Notes under the pieces: model-generated
The model's input: only the letters and a program-made list of their open reading frames with translations
Told to the model about the DNA's origin: nothing
Databases searched by the model: none
In this document: piece after piece, positions 22,930 through 33,317 of the stretch
How the letters are laid out: every line of letters starts with the position of its first letter
Position numbering within the stretch: position 1 is the first letter of the stretch
Assembly: GCA_023055425.1 (NCBI GenBank)
Contig: JALGPY010000004.1
Span: forward strand, 21,041,718 to 21,105,717
Length of the DNA: 64,000 nt
Origin: Linanthus parryae
Taxonomy: Eukaryota; Streptophyta; Magnoliopsida; Ericales; Polemoniaceae
Direction: 5' to 3'
Position numbers and translations under genes: made by a program

Positions 22930-22959
22930 CCGCGCGCAATGCACGCGGGGTGAACCTAG
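22930..22959 (+). mobile_element. Helitron-type 3' terminus
   Basis: A GC-rich hairpin (CCGCGCGC, loop AAT, GCACGCGG, one mismatch; 22930-22948) lies 7 bases before CTAG (22956-22959), which is followed by T. A hairpin about 10 bases before a terminal CTRR, with insertion before T, is the recognised 3' signature of Helitrons. The 5' end (expected to start TC) was not identified. Everything from about 19960 could belong to it. Confidence 0.6.
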
Positions 22960-23637
22960 TGATTTATATAATTGCATATTTACCGCATTAAATTATTAGC
23001 AAGTTAAGATTCACGCCTCAGGTGGAATGTGTGTACCCTTATCATGATTTTATGGTTTTTGAGCTTCATCACTTGAATGAAGGGTATGCCATGCGGAAAT
23101 CCATATGACCATCCCCTATCCCCTCCTTTCTATCAGGTAAAATCCTAGTTTCAAGTTGACATAAGCAGTGGTTTAGATCGGTAACTGTGAATACCCACAT
23201 TTAGGTTGATTGATATGGACTCTTAATTTTCTTATTACTCTTTGATCAGCTATATATATGTTCTAAGTTATTTAAGTGTTGTTTTTATGTTCAGCATTTG
23301 AAGGTTACTCTGGTTGTAGTGGATGGAAAATCCTGATAATTGTTGAAGGCCTAGGAATATACATGTATGACACTTTCTTATGTTGTTATTATTAATTATT
23401 AATATTCTTGTTTACGTAGGCGATATTCATTGTTGTTAAACCATACAACCACTATCTTATGATTCCTTTTATCATTGTTTGCAGGTTTATTGGGCTTGTT
23501 ATGGTAAGTTCAGGGCATTAAAGGAACCAAATTAGTGGACGTTGATAAGAAGGCGTCTCATTCCTTTTCTTTCTGGAAACTTGATGATATAACACTGAAA
23601 GATTGAGTATGCAGATGTATAAGCAACTAATATACTC
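22960..23637. other. Spacer with weak exon-like pieces
   Basis: A piece at about 23028-23140 reads VYPYHDFMVFELHHLNEGYAM and ends before a GTAAAATCC donor-like site. Another at about 23296-23365 reads FEGYSGCSGWKILIIVEG after TATGTTCAG. They are too short and stop-ridden to call a gene. The rest is AT-rich. Confidence 0.3.
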
Positions 23638-25420
23638 TAGAGGGGGGGGGGGTTGAATAGAGTATGCCAAATTTTTGCAAAACTTGCTGAAAAGTAGAAG
23701 AACTTGTGCAGAAAATGAATTTCAAGGTCTTGAACACAGGTTCAAGCCTTTGAAAAGATGCAGAGAGTTTAGAACAAGTATGTCTTTTTCAAGGCCTTGA
23801 AAACAAGTTCAAACCCTTGAAAATAAACAGTTTTTGTATGCTGCAAAAGCTTTGAAAGTAGATAAACTGAAAATGCACAAGACAAGTGATTCATAGCGTT
23901 CAGCCCACTTGGTCCTACGTCTCTTCCTCAGGGATTAGATCCCTGCAGGATTTTCAACTCAATTCTTATTAATCAAAAGCTAAGCCCTAGAACTCAAGCA
24001 CAGAGAGTTCCCTTACTCTGTTACAGCTTGTGGTTTTCCCTAACCAGTCTAGTATCTGCTCTAGCGAACTGATTAACTAAGAATTCTCTATTGTTCACCT
24101 TGAACAATCCTTGAGAATTAATGAAGAAATAATACAGAAATGATCGACCAATATAGCTCTATACAGAAGATCACTTAAGAGTAGAAAACTGCAGTGAAAT
24201 GCAGTGAACTTCTGTGTATGGATTGGAAGATATGATGAATTTCTTTGATGCTTGTCAATCCAGAATGCATTTTCTGTATTTTCCCCTTGAGAATTTTGTT
24301 GTTGTTGCTTCGAATTTGAGCTCTTTAAATACTTCAAACAACTCTACAAATCTCTCAAGATTTTCAGCAACAACCTTCCTATTTTGTAGGCAACCGAGTT
24401 TGACTACTTTGGGATCTTCTCCAACGATTGAATGATCATAATATTCAAAGATATTGTTGTAATCCTTCATTTACCATCATGAGAAGCTGTCAAACACGTC
24501 TGATTGATCACAGGATCAAAGTATTCAAGTGTTTCCAAATATGCAGCAATCCAGTTTAGGAAACAATCGTGCAAAACTTAGAAACAATATTTCCTGCATT
24601 ATCATGGTCAAAGAGTTTATATAGTACGATTCTAAACATGTTTAATAATTTTTCTTTCATCATCTAACAATAGGTAATCAAACATATGCAAGAGAGATAA
24701 TAAAATAGATCAGAGAGTTAGCAGAAAAACTCCCCCTCAGAATACGTTTTCAGGTTTGACAGTTTCAAGGCTTAGAATCCAGTTTCAAGGCTTTGAAAAT
24801 GGCAGGGACTATTTTCTAAGGGTGCACAAGGATCCGTCAATCCGCACCAATCCGCAAATCCGTCCGATCCGTGACGGATCGAGTCCGAACCGATATCGGA
24901 CGAGGATCAAGAAATATAAAACCGGTCCGATCCGTCAATCCGTTCGATCTGTTTATACTTATTATTATGTTACTTTTACTTGTTTCATCAATATTATTTT
25001 TTCTAAATCTGACTTTAACTCAAGAATGTTATTATTTATTAATGTTGTGTTGAATAATTTTTAATTTTTGATGATTTAAAGAGAAAGATATGTTGTAATT
25101 TTAACTAAATATTATAATAAATGATAATTGTATATTAGTGTTTCTTTTGTTAGTTGAACATATCCGAAAGTATTTTGAAATATTTGCGATCCGCGAATTA
25201 ATCCGGTCCGGTCCGCAAAATCGGGGATCCGATTGGATTCGATCCGTTTTGATCCGAAACCGGCGGATCGGATTAGCTCGACCTCAATCCTGACCGATCC
25301 GATCCGTGTGCACCCATACTATTTTCAAGCCTCTGAAGCTGATTCAAGGATTTGAAAGCTGTTTCAAGGCCTTGAATTAGCCAAGCTCTTTCAAGTCTTA
25401 AACAACCTGAGCTTTCAAAC
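23638..25420. repeat. Palindrome-rich non-coding repeat, probably a transposable element
   Basis: The left border is marked by CTAGAGGGGGGGGGGTTGAATAG, a sequence class often found at ends of non-coding plant repeats. The perfect palindrome TTTCAAGGCCTTGAAA or close variants (TTCAAGCCTTTGAAA, TTCAAACCCTTGAAA, TTTCAAGGCTTTGAAA) occurs at least eight times, clustered at 23728-23825, 24765-24800 and 25324-25385. No protein is encoded. A hAT-like MITE at 24817 splits the second and third clusters. Confidence 0.45.
24817..25318. mobile_element. hAT-like MITE, 502 bp, 8-bp TSD
   Basis: The ends are TAAGGGTGCACAAGGATCC and, on the other strand, TATGGGTGCACACGGATCGG. The perfect 8-bp duplication CTATTTTC flanks it (24809-24816 and 25319-25326). 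Subterminal regions are full of GATCCG/CGGATC units on both sides, probable transposase-binding repeats, while the centre (24950-25150) is AT-rich. The 8-bp duplication and the GGGTGCAC termini fit the hAT superfamily. Confidence 0.85.
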
Positions 25421-25859
25421 ATTATCTGTTTTCAGGGAACTTGATTCCTCTTTCTGGACATGAGTTTTTGAACTTTAAAACTCTAGCTACTTGTGTTGTT
25501 ATCTTAATTCTGCTTTGTACGACTCTTTAATTAGAGTGAACAGGTGGACGGTCAATCACTCGACATGTGGATGCAAAATACTTCTTATGCAGTATTAATT
25601 TTGTTTCTAATGTAAAAAATCCCAATTTTGGAGGGTTTATATTGGATTTGAGCACAGTTGTGCATACATGTTTATGAGTAGTGTTTGGATTTTGGGTGAA
25701 TGTATTTTTTTTTATTCGTTCGTGATAAAGGCGAAAAACATGTGTGTCGCCATGAAGATGTAATATAGTGAGAATTATATCTACTGGTGACAAACATTTT
25801 TGTCAATTATCTATATAAACAACTAAATTTACTTGTTGGTAGTTGTACCAGCGAAAGAA

Positions 25860-26029
25860 AATGTTTGTTGTTAGATTTAAACTTTAGACAGAAATTGATG
25901 TCGCCTTTTTTTTCCGACATACAAGGCGCTTGTCGGCTTTAATAGTAAGGACCGAGATGTAGTAACAACAGAGCGTCAAAAAATAATTTGTCGATAGAAA
26001 TCCTACCGACATATTTGACCTTTCTAGTG
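25860..26029 (-). mobile_element. CACTA-like terminus with subterminal repeats
   Basis: Read from 26029 on the minus strand the sequence begins CACTAGAAAGGTC and contains repeated GTCGG/CGACA units (ATATGTCGGTAGG, TATCGACAAA, AGCCGACAAGCGCC, TGTCGGAAA), as in subterminal regions of CACTA elements. The opposite end was not found; it may start anywhere after about 25520. No transposase is present. Confidence 0.4.
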
Positions 26030-26071
26030 ATAGTTTTTGCTGTCAACAGAGATCGAATTTGTTCTCACATG

Positions 26072-26290
26072 CTAAGAATTAAGAACTCAAGTAGAAGAAT
26101 AAATGAAATCAAGAGTGAAATTAAGCTGTAAGCATGAAGTAAATCCATGAATCCATCAATCAACCAAGTAAACCCTAGTTCTCCATAATCACCTAGCTAT
26201 GAGTTTAGCTAGACATGAAATATCTTGATAAAATCATGATCTCCATAAAAAATAATACAAGAGATGACGAAAAAGAATCAAACGATGAGG
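26072..26290 (-). repeat. Inverted LTR fragment at the left edge of the gypsy array
   Basis: The reverse complement matches 32332-32551 of the LTR at 31680 (blocks TTGATTCTTTTTCTTC, TCTATGGAGATCATGATTTT, TAGCTAGGTGATTATGGAG, TTCTTAGCATGTGAG). It is fused directly to sense-strand internal sequence at 26290, so the normal LTR end and primer-binding site of the first array copy are missing. Confidence 0.8.
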
Positions 26291-26380
26291 CTAGTTTGGA
26301 GTTTGGAGTTTTACTTTATTTTTATTTTTGTTACGATCTGTTTACCTCACGGGTGTGCTATTTTTTCTTCTCAGGTAGCT

Positions 26381-27733
26381 ATGGCGGAAGGCCAAGGGCA
26401 GATTAGCCTCACCACGGAGCAGCTGCAAGCTATGGTTACCGCAGCCGTAGAGAAAGCATTGGAAGAAACATCCAGACCTCATCCATCCTCAATGCCATAT
26501 AACCTTGCTGGAAAAGCAATAATCCAGGCATTTGAGGCGGATCTTAAAGGAAGGGAGCCAGCAATTGTGGTGCCACCAATTTTGGCGGAAACCATTTGCC
26601 TCAAGCTAGGCACAATACTGTTTGCTCAGGAATAGTGCACTTTTGCTAGGACACATGAGGAAGACCAACATGAATTTATTTGGAGAATTCAGAGCCATTG
26701 TGGGCTAATCCGATATAGTGGGGTCACTTCTGAAGTAATACGGCTGATGCTCTTCCCTCATTGCCTAAAGGGAGCTGCAGTGGATTGGCTCGAATCGTTG
26801 CCATCCAAATATATCAAGACATGGGAAGAGTGTGCCTCCTTTGTCATGGGTAAATTATTTCCCATCCCACGCATGATTCAGCTGCAGAACGAGATTTCGT
26901 CATTAAGGCAACATCAGCATGAATCAATGGTCGAAGGATAACAACGTCTCAACTTCTTGTTGCGCAAATGCCCCAACCATGGCATTGCCAAAGCTCATAT
27001 CATCCAAATATTTTATGATGAACTTGGAAATCTTGACAAAGACAAGATTGACTGAGAAGCTGGGGTCAATTTCTTGTTCAAATGCGATGAGGAGGGTGCA
27101 TATGAGCTGATGAGACGAGTGGCCGAACAAGAGGAGAGCTTGGATTATGAGTCTCAGCAGCAAGAACTGATGAAGAAAAATTCAATAGCTTATGGCACAT
27201 TTCAGGTGAATGCGGTGGAAGCAGTGCATGAAGCAGTTGTTTGAGAGTTGCAGCAACAACAACGAGAATTAGCTTCAGAGTTGGCTGAGCTGAGAGGAGT
27301 GATGAATGTTATGGGTCAACACGCGATGACCATGATTTGAGAATGCACTACTTTTGCAGTTACACTCTGGGAAGCTCTAGCAGAAGTTAAGGATCTTAAG
27401 CAGCAACTCAAACACAGAACACCGGAACAAACTATTGCAGCATCTGAGGAACATGTTCAAGCCATCACCACTCGCAGTGGTATTGCACTCAAAGACCCCC
27501 CATATCCTACTCATGCCAGAGCAGTAGCATCCAAGGCAAAGGAGCATGAATTCTTCAATTCTGAGAAGACTCTTGTCATGGTCCCCAAATCAAAGGGCAT
27601 GACTCAGCAGGATGAGGAGGAACTCCCGGAGGTAATACTTCCATCTCCTTCTTCTTCTTCTTCTTCAGATCTTCCATACCCATTGCGTAATAGGAAGAAA
27701 AGGATGATTCTGAGGAATACAGTCGCTTTCTGA
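26381..27733 (+). pseudogene. Gypsy gag, array copy 1
   Basis: The ATG at 26381 opens MAEGQGQISLTTEQLQAMV. The capsid core reads HEFIWRIQSHCG, LMLFPHCLKGAAVDWLESLP, TWEECASFVMGKLFP and LNFLLRKCPNHGIAKAHIIQ, the Retrotrans_gag pattern. A coiled-coil-like segment (LQQQQRELASELAELRG) and QAITTRSGIALKDPPYP follow, then a short Ser run from six CTT units (27648-27666) and DLPYPLRNRKKRMILRNTVAF. Stops in frame: TAG at 26633, TAA at 26939, TGA at about 27052, 27242 and 27338. The TAA is shared with copies 2 and 3. Confidence 0.88.
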
Positions 27734-28486
27734 ACGTCTTTTCTAAATTTCATATAAATATCCCGTTGATTGAGGCACTTCAAAAAATGCCTAAGTATGC
27801 GCAGTTTATTAAAGATACAGTCCTTGGAAAGAAAGCGTAGGATGAATTTCAACGAGTGAACTTGAATGAACATGTTAGTTCATGTGTTCTGCATGGGCTA
27901 CCTAAGAAAAATAAGGATCTAGGTAGTTTTGACATTGAAGCTACGTTGGGTGATGCCTACACTGGGAGAGCTCTCCGTGATCTGGGAGCGAGTGTTAATT
28001 TGATGCCATTGTCTGTATTCAAAAAGCTAAGTGTGGGGGAGCCTCCGAAAACCCGGATCACTCTCCAATTTGCAGACAAATCATCAAAGAGAGCCTGTGG
28101 GATGATACAGGATGTACTTGTGAGGGTTGGAAGCGTGATTATGCCCCCTGATTTTGTCATATTGGACATGTCTAGGGAGACCGTTCTTAGCGAATGGGCG
28201 CACCCTCATTGATGTAGAGAATGGAGGGCTGATTATGAGGGTACATGAGGACATGGAGACTTTTCGGGTCTTTAAACCGACACCTCAGTGCTCGTGGGAG
28301 CATAAGCCAGGGGTTCCATTTGCTATACAAGTGAAGCGACAACTTCCTGAGTTGTCACAAGGGTATCCACCTTCCTACTGGGAAAGGAACAAGCCATCAG
28401 CTATGCAATCACATGAATCAGTGATTCAAATTCAGCATAGGAATGCTAAGCTGGAAGCGGCACAAAGTGCAAGACAACGCTCATGA
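27734..28486 (+). pseudogene. Gypsy aspartic protease region, array copy 1
   Basis: In a frame shifted from gag, the region reads HINIPLIEALQKMPKYAQF, LNEHVSSCVLHGLPKKNKD, and the active-site segment RDLGASVNLMPLSVFKKLS (DLGA in place of DTGA is normal for Athila-type proteases). It continues ITLQFADKSSKRACGMIQ and FVILDMS. A deletion of about 22 bases relative to copy 3 removes the GDVPIIL stretch and shifts the frame. The last part reads TFRVFKPTPQCSWEHKPGVP and ends with a stop at 28484. Confidence 0.87.
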
Positions 28487-31400
28487 TGTAGCAGAGGTAA
28501 CTGGGTCGGGCCGTCGACCTTAAATTACAAGCGCTTTTTGGGAGGCAACCCAATGTAGAGTAAAATTGTTATTTTGTTTTGTTATGTTGTTTGAATTCTC
28601 CTTATTTGATAGCGAGAGATGATAGAGAGGGTGTTTTAATGTTTTTGATGAGTGTGCAGGTACCAAGGACCTCTGGATTCTTTGTTTTGATGCATGTACA
28701 CAATTTTGCATGAAAAACGCGGATCAACGAGCTAACTGTGAAAATTTTGAATCATATAGGAGCCAATCGAGGTCGAGGAGTAGAAAATTAGTCATGAGGA
28801 GTATGGTAGCGAGTTGGAGTATCGGGTTTGTGTGCACCGTAATCCGGAGAGGAGATAAAAGTTCAAGAGCTTTGGAGGCGAGATTCTTTGCACAAGAGAG
28901 ATAAATTGAGAAGAAATGGAAAATTTCTTGGATTTGGGAATCTTCTAGTCTAAAATGTATTCCTCTTCGAGTGTGGAGTCCAACGGTTCAAGAATCGCAC
29001 AAATCAGATACCGGATGAAGAAGATAGAGCAAAAACAAAGTGGGCAAGATTCAGTGATTTCTGAACCCATTTCGGGCCGAAATGGGGGCCGAAATCAAGC
29101 AATTTCGGCCCGAAATCAAACATGATTTCTGCTTCAACTTTGCCTAGTGATTTCGAGCCCCATTTCGGGCCGAAATCAACTGATATCGGGCTCCATTTCG
29201 GGCCAAAATCAGTCGGACAACTCACTTTTTGGGGGTATTTTTGATACTTTTTGGGGGTTATCTTGATATGTTGGAGGATTTTTGAAGCTAAGAACCAACC
29301 AACAAGTCCCCTAACACTCCAATTTGGATCAAACACCTCCCAACTTCATCTTTTTCCTCTCCAAACCCTCAAGAACACCAACACACCCCAAAACCAAAAC
29401 GCATCCAAATCGCAAAATTTACAAGATTAACTCTTGAGCTTTTGAGATAGTGAGAGGATTGAGTGTGGGGGAATTCAAAGAGGAAGATCTCCAAGAACTT
29501 AAATCTTCCGATTCATCAGTTTGGAAGGGATTCATCCAAATCTCAAAGAGGAACTTAAGACGGGAACACCGAGGAGCACTTCAAGGGTATGCTTGCTTAA
29601 ACTTGCTCAAGTTTTCGGAAAATTTGGTCAACCGAATCGGTCCTTCTTGACTAATTTTCACGAAACCAATAACGTAAGAATGGTACTCCGGGATTATAGG
29701 TACCGTATTCTCTCTCTCTTTAAATAATCATTCTAGACGATATAATTCGATTCGTGCAAAATGCCCTGCAACACGTGTCATTTTAAATTCTTACACTTTG
29801 AGATCATGTTTTTGGGGGGACACTCTAAATTCATTGAGTACAATGATTATCTCAATTGTGGGGTGGCTTACACATATCTTTACTTGCCTTACATTGCATA
29901 ACCATGTTACATGTAGATTAGTGAGTCAGTTTGCACGTAGGTGTCGGAGTTAGGATTGCATGTGCACGTTTTAATATTTGCATTGTATATAATTGTTGTA
30001 CTTCTAATTATTGAGTCCACCTACCCAAACGTTGTTAGGTAATCGAGTTGGCCCAAGCATATAGAGTTAGGAACATAAATTAAAAAAAAAAAATTGTAAA
30101 AATCCTAAAAATTGAAAAATTGATTTTTTTTGAGAAAGGGCAATTGAAGAGAGTGAGCGTTGATAGGGATCAATGATAGAAATTCCTAAGAAGTTGGAAA
30201 ATATAAGGTGAGTTAGACGCGAGAATATGGAGTAGAAAGGTTATAGGGCTAATGCACCCGAGAATTATGAGTAGCTTTCTCTCAGACTAGTTATCCTAGT
30301 AGCACTACACCACCGTCACTTAGGTAGTCGTCAACCCTCCTCGTAGTGGCAACTGAACAGCTGTGCGAGTGATTTTATGGGGACCTCACGTCCCGTCTCC
30401 ATCGCTTAGGTCCACTAGTTACCCCAATTTGATCCATTTACCCCTTTTATTCACAGCCTCTAGCCTAGGAAGCCATTCCTTGTGACTTTCATCACTAGTT
30501 AGAATGGTCCCTTACTATGCGTCATGATAGAGGGAGTTGAGCTAGGAAGGTTCGTTGAGGGTGAGATGATATTATACATATTACGTGGATCTTCTTACAT
30601 CTCATCTTTTGAGGGTATGTGAAGGTGAGTTAGAGACGGCAGCACACTTTGGTGTGGCGATGACTCGTGTCCTTACACCACCATCATAGGTGGAGAGACG
30701 TAGTGCGTGACATTCTTTCCGAAAGATATGGGGTGGGTTGGTTGATCTTATAGGAGGACGTCCTTGTGCTTCAGTTACATTCTCTATATCTTAGGTGATG
30801 AGGAGGATTGGTTAGAATTAGCACGTGTTACATTGACTACCGGGTTGTTGATATGGTTTACATCGAGTGTGGGGGTGTCGATATCTATATTATTTCATCA
30901 TTTATTCTATACTTTCCACCCCTAAGTTATTTTCTTTGACGGATTGATCGCCTCGGATATTTACTACTATTATCAGCTCCATGTGATTTATTGTGTTGTG
31001 ATGAAAAAAAAACAGAGATTAGAAAAAATAGAAATTGAAAGTAATAAAGGAGCAAGCTTGAAATTGATGACCGGGGAGATTAGCTATTGTTGGAGATCAC
31101 TTCTTCACATTTGTGGCCGCGAGAACGACATTGCACCAAGATTGAGGGAATGAGGGACGGAGTAATTCGATTCGGTGGGGTTCCTCGGATTTTGGTGAGG
31201 GAGTGTGAGAATTGGGTTTTGTGAGTTGTATCATGACGTTTAGGACTGCGCTTCTAAATATCATATCCTACTTGTCCTATGCCGTCAACAATTGAAACCC
31301 GTGGATAAATAGATGGGATGGTAGGTGCTAGGGATACGTTTGATGAGTGTGCAAGAGCAACTTATTGAGTGTTTCTGCCTGTTCTTTCTGACGAAACTGG

Positions 31401-31679
31401 CCGCAAGTTCTACCGATCACCAAAGTTATATAATCTTCTAGGGGATGTGAGAGCCTTATGACGTGTCGGTTTGCTTTTCGAGATTTCCCAATCTCTAATT
31501 AAAGAAAAAAAAATGTTCTTTACTTATTGCATTGTTTATAATCGAGTTGCAATGTTCAAATTCATGTAGAATGCATGGTCCGGTGTTTGAGTCGTTGTGT
31601 CTAAGGCAAAGTAAAGATATATGTGAATCTTGGAATCAAGTGTTAATTGGGACGAGCAATAAGGTAGTGTGGGGGAATT
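28487..31679 (+). other. 3' non-coding internal region, array copy 1
   Basis: It starts with GGTAACTGGGTCGGGCCGTC and GGGAGGCAACCC and ends in the polypurine tract GTGTGGGGGAATT (31667-31679). Small open frames recur at the same places in the other copies: 64 codons at 28710-28904, 66 codons at 29450-29650, 69 codons at 30944-31153. I see no domain in them. G-rich runs resembling extra polypurine tracts occur at 29464, 29866 and 30868. Confidence 0.75.
29069..29225. repeat. Cluster of TTTCGGGCCGAAA palindromes, copy 1
   Basis: The interrupted palindrome ATTTCGGGCCGAAAT, with one central unpaired base, recurs five or more times in about 155 bp, with half-sites such as GGGGGCCGAAATC between. 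The same cluster occurs at 46482-46640 (copy 2) and 53321-53475 (copy 3). On the minus strand it encodes a repeated DFGPHFGPKW peptide. Confidence 0.8.
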
Positions 31680-33190
31680 TGATAGCACCTTTTAGGAGCT
31701 ATCTATTACCTCGATTTTACCACATTATCACGAGTGATTTGAGCTTAATGTTAGAGAATTTGAGTCGTTTTATCACTTGATGCTTCACATGCTTTGTATT
31801 GTTAGTACGGGCGTTTCTATGTATATTTTTTTGTTACTTGTAAAATATAATCGCTTGGTATGTTTTTTCATGTTTTCTTGACAGGAACGGAAGCTAATCG
31901 GTTGATAGGAGGCATGGAACGAACTTTGGAAACAACGGGAGCACAAGTGGAACGAGGAGAAGCGAAGATGGAGAAGCTAGGATGACCAGTCTGTTCTAAT
32001 CTGATTATATCTTGAGTTCTGCAAATAATTTTTGATTGAGTGCCAAATGAAATTAGACTCAAAGAGCTTTCCAATGATAGGTCATGGAGCTTAATCCGAG
32101 TCCGGATGAGAGAGATATGGCATGCGCAAGATCAACTTACAATTCTTGACGGGAATTACAAACTAGAGAGGCTGAGATGCAATTTCAGCAAAGTACATTA
32201 AAAATTCGCCCCAGCTAGTAAAATAAAGTGAGGAAGGCCTGAGAATACACACACTTTTGACGGAGGAGGAGAGAGAGACGCACAGGAGTTCAAGGAAGAG
32301 AGGATTCACGCCCCATCATCAAGGATTTCATCGTTTGATTCTTTTTCTTCATCTCTTGTACTATTTTCTATGGAGATCATGATTTTATCAAGATATTTAA
32401 TGTCTAGCTAAACTCATAGCTAGGTGATTATGGAGAAATAAGGTTTACTTGGTTGATTGATGGATTCATGGATTTACTTCATGCTTACAGCTTAATTTCA
32501 CTCTTGATTTCATTTATTCTTATACTTGAGTTCTTAATTCTTAGCATGTGAGGCTTGATCACCCATACCATGTTAGTTATCGAGGAGAGTGTATGAAAAT
32601 AACTGAACCCTAGGTTCTTGAAGAGTAGGAAGACAATCTTAATATTTTTGAGACCGAGAGGTGAAAGAATGAGAGTGATCACATGAAGATTGTTTTAGTT
32701 GATTATGTTAAAGTGATAACTTTGCAAGGTTGAGAGGTCTTGTAGGTACCTTTATTATATCAACTAGAGTAGTGTGACTAACAACATTAGGCTGAAAGTA
32801 TTTGTTCTCGAGTACACTACAATGTGATACATGATTGAGAGATATGTGTTGCGAGTGTAATCTGATATGGTGAAAGAAAGAGTGAAGTGTTGTGAATTGA
32901 ACCCGGAAATCAACTAAGCATCCTAGGGACCCTAAATCATATAGTTTCTCCATACTCTTAGTACTATCATTCAATTAATTTGCAGTTCTTAGCTACGTAG
33001 AGCCACTTGTTTGAGGGTGGCAAACTCACAGTTCTTAATCCATTCCTCCCGGTTACTTCACTTTAAACTAATATTATAACTAAACAATCTCTATCTTGTC
33101 CTCTTTCTATTCGACAACCCAAGTATTAAATATTATAACTCTGTACTACTTGAACCGTGCACTTGCGGCAACACGTAAGAAAGCGTGTCA
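31680..33190 (+). repeat. LTR A of the gypsy array
   Basis: It starts TGATAGCACCTTTTAGGAGC after the polypurine tract and ends AAGCGTGTCA before a primer-binding site; TGA/TCA are short inverted ends. It serves as 3' LTR of copy 1 and 5' LTR of copy 2. Length 1511 bp. Confidence 0.9.
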
Positions 33191-33196
33191 AGTTTT

Positions 33197-33214
33197 TGAC
33201 GCCGTTGTCGGGGA
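33197..33214 (+). other. Primer-binding site, array copy 2 (mutated)
   Basis: TGACGCCGTTGTCGGGGA differs at two positions, both G-to-A or C-to-T changes, from the intact site of copy 3 (TGGCGCCGTTGCCGGGGA), which matches a tRNA-Asp-type primer. Confidence 0.85.
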
Positions 33215-33317
33215 CAACGGTAGATTGTTTAGTTAGAAATTAGTTTGGAGTTTTATTTTATTTTTGATACGATCTGTTTACCTCACGGGTGTGCTAGTTT
33301 TGTCTTCTTTGGTAGCT

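Noticed and set aside
19957..22959. Helitron 5' end at A-TC at 19957, inserted in the antisense gypsy copy
   Set aside because: If so, the gypsy sequence should resume after CTAG at 22960, but the bases there do not continue it.
29855..31679. LTRs of the array starting at the earlier G-rich tracts (29866 or 30868), giving LTRs over 2 kb
   Set aside because: The antisense copy and all three LTRs place the block GACGAGCAA, then GTGTGGGGGA, then TGATAGC at the last tract, and TGA/TCA ends fit there.
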